Shown here: one piece after another, positions 44,481 to 52,446 of the stretch
Position numbering within the stretch: position 1 is the stretch's first letter
Layout of the letters: each line of letters begins with the position of its first letter
Origin: an uncultured Luminiphilus sp.
GTDB taxonomy: Bacteria; Pseudomonadota; Gammaproteobacteria; Pseudomonadales; Halieaceae
Assembly (NCBI GenBank): GCA_943787485.1
Contig: CALSMP010000007.1
Span: 1 to 64,000 of the forward strand
Reading direction: 5' to 3'
Length of the DNA stretch: 64,000 nt
Notes under the pieces: generated by a model
What the model was told of the DNA's origin: nothing
What the model saw: the letters and a program-made list of their open reading frames with translations, nothing else
The model's database searches: none
Translations under genes and position numbers: made by a program

Positions 44481-46051
44481 TGAGTAAAGTCATCACAAAT
44501 CTGCTAGCCGAAGGCTTTGATGCGCTTAATCGCAATGACATTACGAGGGCGGGGCAGTGCTGTAAACAGGCGCTGGATGTAGACCCGCAGAACCCGAACG
44601 CCCATTTTTTGGTAGGCCTAGTTGCGCTTGAGGCCGCTGATAGACCCAACGCACACCGCGCGTTCAAATCAGTCGTCAAACTCGACCCCAACCACGCTGC
44701 CGCCTGGTCTCAACTGGCGCGCCTCAACGCCAGTGAGGGGCGGGTGAAGCTGGCGGAACAGGCGCTGCTTGAAACCCGCCGCTTAAAACCCACCGATCCG
44801 GCCGTTCTCGACACGATCGGCACCGTTCTAACCCAGTTAGGCGAATATGACGCCGCAAAAGCGTTTTTCGCCCGGGCCACCACCGCCGCCCCCAATACGC
44901 CGCATTACATGATGAATTTGGCTAATAATTTGGTCTTTTTGGGGGAGATCGATACCGCAAAGGCTATTTTTAGCGATGTTATCGATATTCAGCCCAACAC
45001 ACCCCAAGCGCACTGGGGCTTTTCGAGCGCGGTCAAAGCGGACTCGAGCGCCCATATTGATCAAATGCGGAGCTTGCTGGCACGCAACGAGAACAATCCT
45101 CGGGGACTCGGGTTTCTCTACTACGCACTGGGAAAAGAGCTGGAAGATACCAAAGCCTGGCCAGAAGCTTTCGACGCCTTCGCCGCGGGGGCTGCCGCCA
45201 GACGTCAGACGGTGGCCTTCGATGAGCCAACCGAACAAGTCATGTTTGATGCCCTCAAGGCGACCTATACGCGAGACTGGCTAGCGCAGCGCGCCGCGGG
45301 CAACCCTGACGCTTCACCAATCTTTGTGCTGGGGCAACCTCGCACCGGCACCACGCTGATCGAGCGGATTATCACCAGCCATTCCCGGGTCCACTCCGCC
45401 GGGGAGCTACAGCAATTTGGCCTCGCCATCCGCCGTCTGGCAAAAATTCAGGACCCGCGGCGCTACAGTCCCGAACTGCTGGAGGCGGCTGCCGCGCTCA
45501 ATCCGGCCGAGCTGGGTACGATGTACCTGCAATCCTCGACGCGAATGCGCGGTAAATTGCCGCGATTTGTCGATAAATTGCCGGTAAATTACCTGAACAT
45601 TGGATTGATTCTAGCGGCGCTACCCAATGCCAAGATCGTTCACCTGGTGCGTGGGCCCATGGATGCCTGCTTTGCCAGCTTCAAACAACTTTTTGCGGAT
45701 GCCTATCTGCATTCCTACGATCAGGAGGAAATGGCGCGCCATCATATTCGTTACCGGGATTTGATGGCCCACTGGCACAGGGAATTTCCCGGTAGGATCA
45801 TTGATATCAGCTACGAGGCAACGGCAGCAGACCTGGAGCCCAACGCCCAACGACTGATTGCCGAGCTCGAGCTGGAGTGGGAGGACGACTGTCTGCATTT
45901 CCACGAGTCCAGCGCGGGCGTGGCAACCGCCAGTGCCGTACAGGTGCGTGAGCCCGCACACACGCGGTCGATTGGCCGCTGGCGTCGCTACGAGGAACAA
46001 CTGGCCCCTATGCGCGCTATTCTCGAGGCCGCGGGGGTTCCACTCGAGTGA
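44480..46051 (+). CDS. TPR-repeat sulfotransferase 2
   Basis: 523 residues. TPR units fill the first ~230 (e.g. AGQCCKQALDVDPQNPNAHFLVGLVAL). The sulfotransferase domain has FVLGQPRTGTTLIERIITSHSR (PAPS 5'-site, near 284), FVDKLPVNYLNIGLILAALPNAKIVHLVRGPMDACFASFKQLF (3'-site) and the terminal RSIGRWRRYEEQLAPM. Same architecture as sulfotransferase 1 (33793), fewer TPRs. Cytoplasmic, no signal. Coupled by TAATG to the LuxR regulator and 143 bases ahead of TonB receptor 2. Confidence 0.88.
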   Translation: MSKVITNLLAEGFDALNRNDITRAGQCCKQALDVDPQNPNAHFLVGLVALEAADRPNAHRAFKSVVKLDPNHAAAWSQLARLNASEGRVKLAEQALLETRRLKPTDPAVLDTIGTVLTQLGEYDAAKAFFARATTAAPNTPHYMMNLANNLVFLGEIDTAKAIFSDVIDIQPNTPQAHWGFSSAVKADSSAHIDQMRSLLARNENNPRGLGFLYYALGKELEDTKAWPEAFDAFAAGAAARRQTVAFDEPTEQVMFDALKATYTRDWLAQRAAGNPDASPIFVLGQPRTGTTLIERIITSHSRVHSAGELQQFGLAIRRLAKIQDPRRYSPELLEAAAALNPAELGTMYLQSSTRMRGKLPRFVDKLPVNYLNIGLILAALPNAKIVHLVRGPMDACFASFKQLFADAYLHSYDQEEMARHHIRYRDLMAHWHREFPGRIIDISYEATAADLEPNAQRLIAELELEWEDDCLHFHESSAGVATASAVQVREPAHTRSIGRWRRYEEQLAPMRAILEAAGVPLE

Positions 46052-46194
46052 TTCACCGCTCAACTTGCCTCACGGGGACCGCACTTTTCCGCCTTATTAA
46101 CCCTCAAGAGGTCTGTACAAATTGATCGTGCGATAGCAAGCTAGCATCGTGTGCCCAACGCTTTATTTTGTTTATTGACTACAGGAGCCCGTCA

Positions 46195-48564
46195 ATGAGC
46201 CACCGTCCCCTATCCGTTCGTCATCTAGCACTTCCCGTCGCGGTATCTTCAGCGCTTGCCGCCAGCCACATTCAGGCACAAATGCTTGAGGAGGTCGTGG
46301 TAACCGCCACCAAACGTGAGCAAAGTGTGATGGATGTTCCTTTGGCCATCACGGCGCTTTCTGGTCAGTTCGTGATGGATGCCAACCTCAACGATGTGAA
46401 GGACTTGATTGCCTACACGCCGGGGGTGAGTGGCAATTCGCAGGACTCCTATATTGATGCCGTCGCGGTTCGTGGTGTGCGCTACCAGGACTTTGGCGTG
46501 GGAGGCGACCCCTCCACCGGCTTCTTCAAAAACGACCTCTATGAAGGCCGAAACGGCAGCGCGGTGACCAGTCTCTATGACATCGATCGGGTCGAAATTC
46601 TTCGCGGCCCACAAGGCTTCCTGTTTGGCCGTAACGCCATCGCCGGTGCGTTCAGTGTCTACACCGCCAAGGCTGACCCCGATGGTCAAAGCGGGTATAT
46701 CCAACTCGATATTGGTGAGCGCGGACATGCGGTGGGAGAGGGCGCTATCAACATTCCTCTAGGTGATAACCTCGCTACCCGCATTGCTGGCTATTACTCA
46801 CAAGAGGACGGATTCTCCCGAAACGTTTTCTCGGGCCGCGATGAAATTGAACACGAGAAGTGGGCGCTTCGCTGGTCGACTAAATACGAGACTGATCGGC
46901 TGACGGTCGACGGCGTCGTTGAGTATGAAGAGCGGCGTCAGAGTGGTTCTATGTACCGCGCGATTGATACCGGGGATATCTGGGATACCTTTGATGAGTA
47001 CATTACGTCTGACACCACCCTGCGCGGCACGGACAAGGAGTTGGACTCTGATATTGGATCCGGTGAACAAGACGACGCTGACATACTGACTTTAGGACTG
47101 TTCATTAACTACGACCTGGGCTTCGCCACCTTGACCTCGAACACGGGCTATAAGGATCACGACTACTTCTACAAAGAAGACTATGACGGCACACCGCTCA
47201 ACGTAAATAACTTCCAATTCAACCAAAGCGGCGAGTACTTCCAGCAAGAAATTCGCTTAACGTCTAACGATGATGGCCCCCTCGGTTGGTACGTGGGAGG
47301 AAGTTACTACCAGGAAGATCTAGACGCGGGCTTCGTCGCTATCGGCTCTGAAGACCTGATGTGTCAGTACTATTTGAACTCCTACTATGACGCTTACTAT
47401 CAGGCCTATTATGGCTACAGTTACAACCCGCAGTTTGAAGGCTGTGCCGATGTTCCCTACTACTACGATTTCTACTCGTCCGCTGATGGCAACCTCACCG
47501 AAACATCACAGATCAAGGGCAAGTACACGGGTTGGGCGGCCTACGTAAACACCGACTTTGACATCACCGAGAACTGGAACGTTGAGTTCGGTGTGCGCTA
47601 CACCGAGGACGACAAAGACTTCGCCATACTGGTACCTGAACCCGAAAGTTATCTTGGGCCCTACTTCACTTACGGTTTTGCGACAGCGGAGTTCATCGAG
47701 GACTCGGACAGCTGGGATGATCTGACCCTACGCGTGGGCACGACTTACACCATGGGTGAAGCGTTGTTTTTCGCGAGTTACACCCAAGGCTTCAAGTCCG
47801 GTGGCTATGGAAGCTTCTGGATTGAGGACGCCAACGGTGGAGTGCCCGCTTACGAAACGGGTATACGTCAGGGCGATGGCTACCTGCCCGGCAAATTCAA
47901 CCCTGAGACCGTCGACTCCTATGAAATCGGGATGAAGACTTCCTATTTGGATGGGCGCGGTAATTTCGACATCACCTTTTTCATGTATGACTACGAGGAC
48001 ATGCAGGTCATTAACTACGTGGAGGTCGAGGAGACCGGCGCGTTTGCAGGCCGAGTGCTCAACGTCGGCCAAACCGAAGGCTACGGTGTCGAGGCAGCAA
48101 CGACTATTGCCCTTAGCGACAACTTCACGCTGTATCTGTCTGCAGGCTATCTCGACACCGAGGCGACCGGCATCCAGAACATCTGCGGCTTGGAAGATGT
48201 CAACGGCTGTGAGGGCAGTCCGCTATTCTGGGCGCCCGAGATCACCGCGGCAGGGCGACTTGATGCCAACTTCCCGATGGGTAATGGGGCCATCACCGGC
48301 GCCTTTGAATTCTCCTACGAAGATGAGCGCGGCGGCGGTTGGGAAGCCAACCCTGAAGGCTATATTGATGCCTACACCGTGGCGAACCTGCGGATCGGCT
48401 ATGAAACCGACAGCTGGTATGTCAGTGCTTATGCGGAAAACGTCTTTGATGAGTTCACCTGGGATGGCTACAACGCCAACGGCGGTATTATCCCGTCACA
48501 CTTCTTCGGACCCATGCGGCCACGTACCTTTGGTGTCATGCTGGGGATGAACTGGGGCAACTAA
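46195..48564 (+). CDS. TonB-dependent receptor 2, with very Tyr-rich loop
   Basis: 789 residues from ATG 46195, preceded by AGGAG 7 bases ahead; ATG 46168 lacks one. Signal peptide ends HIQAQ, then [12 protein letters not shown]. Plug landmarks: [50 protein letters not shown]-like. C-terminal strand [10 protein letters not shown]. At 47362-47475, 38 residues contain 14 Tyr in doublets and triplets with two Cys and several acidic residues, likely an extracellular loop. Probable TonB-driven uptake of an unknown ligand. Belongs to the same group as receptor 1 by layout. Confidence 0.92.
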   Translation: [789 protein letters not shown]

Positions 48565-48585
48565 GCCTGAGTCGTTGAGAGACAC

Positions 48586-48613
48586 AAAAAAGCCGGCATA
48601 TGCCGGCTTTTTT
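48586..48613. terminator. Bidirectional terminator between receptor 2 and M43 protease
   Basis: Perfect 28-bp palindrome: six A, GCCGGCATATGCCGGC core, six T. It lies 22 bases past the receptor stop and 15 bases past the convergent protease stop, with A/T tracts usable on both strands. Confidence 0.92.
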
Positions 48614-48627
48614 GGTGAGAGCCGAGA

Positions 48628-49639
48628 TCAAGGTGCTCTATAAGCGGTCCAGTAGTTGTCCACCCTGCTAGCCTGGCCAATAGAAAACGTGTCCATGCAG
48701 TAGTCGTCGGTGTAGTCCATAAAATTTGTCACCGGGTCGTCACCGCTAGCTGAGCAGCTATCGCGACCTACTGGACAACCATAGGCTGGAGATGCTTCCG
48801 CGGGTGTGTCGGCCACATAATCTCCAGGTTCATTACACCCACCCTGGAACGTATGGTACAGACCCAACCAGTGACCGATCTCGTGAGTCAGGGTGTCGCC
48901 TTGATTATAGGGCGCCGCGGTGCCTCCCGGCATCGACTCATCAAGTATTACCACACCATCAAGGCTCGGTTGAGAATCATAACTGGTCGGGAACGTTGCA
49001 TAACCCAAAATGCCGTTACTTGGCCTGCAGGAATAAATATTCAGCGTTTGTGCCCCGCCTTCCCGCAACGAGGATTTCATCGAGCGCTCCGAGCGACCGT
49101 AGCACCCCGTATACCATTTTCTATCCGCGGTTCGCGTAGTTTTGATGAGGTCAAATTCGTAGGGCAGCGCTGGGTTGCCGCCAATACCAGCAAAGGCCTG
49201 ATTGATCACGTCCATTTGGGCGGCAATCGTAGCTTCGGAAACATCTCCATTGCCGCGCCCATCGCTGACAACGTGAAAGACGACGCCGATGCAGGTTTTA
49301 CCTTCAGCGCAAGATGGCGTAGGTAGCTCACCGCCACCGCCGCCATCTCCGCCGCCGCCATTACCGCCCCCCATTACCGCCACCACCATTACCGCCACCA
49401 CCATTACCGCCACCACCGGGCTTATCAGGCTTACCTTTTGCGTTCACGGCTGCAAGCTTCTTGCGCATTTCTTTTTCGAGCTTTTTCGCCTCTGCCTGAG
49501 ACGGATGCTCAGTGGCACAACGCTTGAAAGACGCGTTTTCACTGGCGTTGTCGACGGCATGTTGATTTTGTGAGACGGCAGCGCCTGAAATAAGGCTTAA
49601 CGCCAGCGTAAGGGGTGGCAAAACGGGCCTGAAATTCAT
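48628..49639 (-). pseudogene. M43 (pappalysin/cytophagalysin-like) zinc protease, frameshifted in a Gly-Asn linker
   Basis: ATG 49639 starts a signal peptide (FRPVLPPLTLALSLISGAAVS) and a short Lys-rich helical pro-region, then a Gly/Asn linker. After the linker, in another frame, comes the catalytic domain: CAEGKTCIGVVFHVVSDGRGNGD, DTLTHEIGHWLGLYHTFQGGC (HExxHxxGxxH zinc site) and VTNFMDYTDDYC (Met-turn). The break is at a run of six G on the coding strand (C at 49367-49372); with one G less the frame closes to about 336 residues. Secreted protease by inference. Confidence 0.8.
49373..49417 (-). repeat. Three perfect 15-bp repeats coding Gly-Gly-Gly-Gly-Asn
   Basis: Plus-strand unit ATTACCGCCACCACC at 49373-49387, 49388-49402 and 49403-49417. 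In-frame within the protease linker, adjacent to the homopolymer where the frame breaks. Such tandem repeats are prone to slippage. Confidence 0.9.
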
Positions 49640-49888
49640 GAGGTGAACCTCGCTTTCTTTTGTCAATAGGTGCGAAAAACGCTGTATAGCATGTGGGGAA
49701 GCAATTATTTTGTCAAACAGCCGGGGGTAAGTTCCCACGAAAAGCCCACCCAAAAAGGGGTAATGCCCCAGCCCCCAGCCTATGTCAGGATGCTTCCGCT
49801 AGCAAAGCGCCAGAAGCGCCGTCCATGGCGATCACGCCGTGAGGCGGCGTGGCGCAATCTGAAACGTCTTTTTTGGGGAGAAACCCAC

Positions 49889-51256
49889 GTGACATCGAGA
49901 TTAGACACAACAGCCCTTAAAAATCTGGATCGAGCGCACCACCTGCATCCGTTTACCGACTTTCAGGATTATGCCCATCAGGGGGGCCGGATTATCAGTC
50001 GCGCCGAGCACGTCTACATTTACGACTCAGACGGTAACAAGATTCAGGACGGCATGTCTGGCCTGTGGTGCTGCAATTTGGGTTACAGCCAAAACAGCAT
50101 CAAGAAAGCGGTCGCGGCACAGCTCAACGAGCTGCCGTTCTACAACAATTTTTTTAAGTGCTCCAACCAACCCGCGGTCGAACTGGCCAGCGCCCTGTGT
50201 AAGGTCAGCCCGGCAGGATTCAACCACGTCTTTTTTACCAACTCGGGATCCGAGGCGAACGACACCCAAATAAAACTTGTCCACCGCTACTTCGACCTGC
50301 TGGGCAAGCCCAACAAGAAACTTATCATCAGTCGAAAAAACGCCTACCACGGCTCAACGATTGCCGCCGGCTCACTGGGTGGCATGTCAGCGATGCATGA
50401 GCAGACCATGGGACTCAATTATATTCACCACATCAACCAGCCCCACTGGTTTGAGCTCGGCGGGGATTTGGATGAGCACGCCTTTGGCATCAAAGCCGCA
50501 CAGGAACTAGCCGACAAAATTGATGAACTCGGCGAGGACAAGGTCGCCGCTTTTATCGCCGAGCCTATTCAAGGTGCTGGAGGCGTCATTGTGCCGCCCG
50601 AGAGCTACTGGCCCGAGGTCAAGCGCATCCTTGAGGAGCGGGACATTCTGTTTATCTCAGACGAGGTCATCTGCGGCTTCGGTCGAACAGGTGAATGGTT
50701 CGGTTGTGAAACCTATGGCACGACGCCCGATCTAATCACCTTCGCAAAAGCCGTCACCAACGGCTACATGCCTCTTGGCGGCTCTCTCGTCGGCGATAAG
50801 GTCGCCGATGTCCTGCTGTCGGGCGGAGGTGAGTTTGCTCATGGGCTGACCTATTCGGGGCACCCCGCCTCCTGCGCCGCTGGACTCGCGACACTGGCCA
50901 TTTACGAACACACCGACATCTTAACCGTAACCAGAGAGCAGCTCGCACCGCATTTTCAGGCATCTCTGGAACAGCTCATCGATCACCCGGTTGTCGGACA
51001 AGTACGCTGCAAAGGGCTGGTAGCAGCGGTGGAGCTGGTTAAGGACAAAGCGAGCCGCGAGCGCCTCGCACCCCAATCCGCAGGCGCAGTGTATTGTCGT
51101 GATCAGGCGATTGGTGACGGTTTGATGGTTCGACAAACTGGGGATGCGATGATTATGGCACCCCCCTTCGTCACCGAGCTCGATGAAATCGACACGCTGG
51201 TAGCGAAACTAACGGCGGCTCTGGATAAAACCGCGGCCCACTTCGGCGTCAGCTAA
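49889..51256 (+). CDS. Class III (omega) aminotransferase, aspartate aminotransferase family
   Basis: 455 residues from GTG 49889, which has GGGGAG (49875-49880) ahead; further upstream the frame is Arg/Lys-rich and not family-like. Motifs: MSGLWCCNLGYS, VFFTNSGSEANDTQIKLV (PLP phosphate), KNAYHGSTIAAGSLGG, AAFIAEPIQGAGGVIVPP, FISDEVICGFGRTGEWFG (PLP Asp) and LITFAKAVTNGYMPLGG (PLP Lys). Closest to putrescine/beta-alanine/taurine:pyruvate aminotransferases (SpuC-like); the exact amine is not determinable. Confidence 0.9.
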   Translation: MTSRLDTTALKNLDRAHHLHPFTDFQDYAHQGGRIISRAEHVYIYDSDGNKIQDGMSGLWCCNLGYSQNSIKKAVAAQLNELPFYNNFFKCSNQPAVELASALCKVSPAGFNHVFFTNSGSEANDTQIKLVHRYFDLLGKPNKKLIISRKNAYHGSTIAAGSLGGMSAMHEQTMGLNYIHHINQPHWFELGGDLDEHAFGIKAAQELADKIDELGEDKVAAFIAEPIQGAGGVIVPPESYWPEVKRILEERDILFISDEVICGFGRTGEWFGCETYGTTPDLITFAKAVTNGYMPLGGSLVGDKVADVLLSGGGEFAHGLTYSGHPASCAAGLATLAIYEHTDILTVTREQLAPHFQASLEQLIDHPVVGQVRCKGLVAAVELVKDKASRERLAPQSAGAVYCRDQAIGDGLMVRQTGDAMIMAPPFVTELDEIDTLVAKLTAALDKTAAHFGVS

Positions 51257-51287
51257 TCTAAGGGGTTGCTCACGGCGTACTAATGCC

Positions 51288-51821
51288 GTGATGAATCTTC
51301 AGCAGACCCTTGCCCACTGGCGTAACCAAGGCCTTGTCGATAAGCCTTGGTTCAATGGCCTGTGGTTTCAGCTAACGTGGTTCGCCTGCGTGTTGGGTCG
51401 CGACCCTTGGCTACCCGCGATTGCGGCCATGTTTGCTCTCCATTTCCTGCTCGTTCCCTCGGGAGTTAAGGAGTTTAAGCGCATTGCTCCAGTTGCCGGC
51501 GCCGGCATCGTGACCGACGCGATCTTGACTGCTCTGGGAGTATTTAACTTCGGTGACGTCTTCATTCCGCTGTGGCTGATTGCACTCTGGTTTGCTTTCG
51601 CCACCACGCTGCAGCGAGCGCTGGCTGTATTTGGCCGTAAACTGTGGATTGCCGCACTCATCGGCGCCGTTGCGGTGCCGCTAAACTATGGAGCAGGGGC
51701 CAAGATGGGAGCAGTCGATCTGCCCCTTGGAACTGGAACAACGGCAACCTCCCTCATTGTTGTTTGGTTTTTTCTTTTGCCTTCTCTTTATCGCCTCGCA
51801 AAGCATCTCGGAACCAAATAG
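51288..51821 (+). CDS. DUF2878 membrane protein
   Basis: 177 residues with about five membrane helices; W-rich start (KPWFNGLWFQLTWFACVLG), then VPSGVKEFKRI and GAGIVTDAILTALGVFNF, and WLIALWFAFATTLQRAL, which fit DUF2878. In other proteobacteria DUF2878 sits with chalcone-isomerase-like and fatty-acid-modifying genes. Start GTG 51288 or ATG 51291. Followed 4 bases later by the chalcone-isomerase-like gene. Confidence 0.78.
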   Translation: MMNLQQTLAHWRNQGLVDKPWFNGLWFQLTWFACVLGRDPWLPAIAAMFALHFLLVPSGVKEFKRIAPVAGAGIVTDAILTALGVFNFGDVFIPLWLIALWFAFATTLQRALAVFGRKLWIAALIGAVAVPLNYGAGAKMGAVDLPLGTGTTATSLIVVWFFLLPSLYRLAKHLGTK

Positions 51822-51825
51822 CCAC

Positions 51826-52377
51826 GTGACGCGCCTACCAATCATTACCGCAGTACTGTTTTTAAGCGCCCCGCTAACTGGCATAACCGCGGACACCCCC
51901 ACCGATAGGCCGATCTATGAGGCCCCCCAGGGGGCCATGGAGACGATGCTCAAACCACGCGGCAGTGCAACCCTTCGGGTCCTTTTTTGGGATATCTACG
52001 AATCAACCCTTTTTACTCCTGACGGTGACTGGTCTCCCGATATCCGGCCGCTTCGCCTCGATATCCGCTATCTCCGCAACATCGAATCGGCAAACCTAGT
52101 CGAGCAAACACGGAAGGAGTGGCAGAGCCAGGGGATTACCTCTGAGCAACACGACCGCTGGCTTGCGGTACTTGAGACCATATGGCCCAACGTGACCCCG
52201 GGGGATGTTATTTCGCTCTCGATCGATCTCGAGGGCCGATCAACTTTTTCGTTTAACGGCAATCGAGTCGGCAGCATTGAAGCGGCAGGTTTTGGAGCAG
52301 ATTTCGCCGGTATCTGGCTATCACCATCAACGTCGCGACCCAAGCTGCGTGCGGCATTGATCGGTCTGGAAAACTAG
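51826..52377 (+). CDS. Chalcone-isomerase-like exported protein
   Basis: 183 residues from GTG 51826, giving a clean signal peptide (VTRLPIITAVLFLSAPLTGITA). The body has the pattern LRVLFWDIYESTLFTPDGDW, LDIRYLRNIESANLVEQTRKEW and PGDVISLSIDLEG, then the terminal FAGIWLS of the chalcone-isomerase-like family (Chalcone_3). These are not known to isomerise flavonoids in bacteria; a lipid- or fatty-acid-binding periplasmic role is possible. Co-transcribed with DUF2878 upstream; convergent with glpD. Confidence 0.78.
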   Translation: MTRLPIITAVLFLSAPLTGITADTPTDRPIYEAPQGAMETMLKPRGSATLRVLFWDIYESTLFTPDGDWSPDIRPLRLDIRYLRNIESANLVEQTRKEWQSQGITSEQHDRWLAVLETIWPNVTPGDVISLSIDLEGRSTFSFNGNRVGSIEAAGFGADFAGIWLSPSTSRPKLRAALIGLEN

Positions 52378-52446
52378 AAGCTCACCCTTGCCGCGCCTGA
52401 AGGCAGAGCACCGGGACCCATCCCCGCCGAAAACTCAGCAGTCTCT

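Noticed and set aside
48792-49326. Plus-strand ORFs over the M43 protease
   Set aside because: The opposite strand carries the HExxHxxGxxH zinc motif and Met-turn; the plus frames are shadows.
49320-49420. Short repeats as a CRISPR array
   Set aside because: They are contiguous 15-bp coding repeats with no spacers, translating into a Gly-Asn linker.
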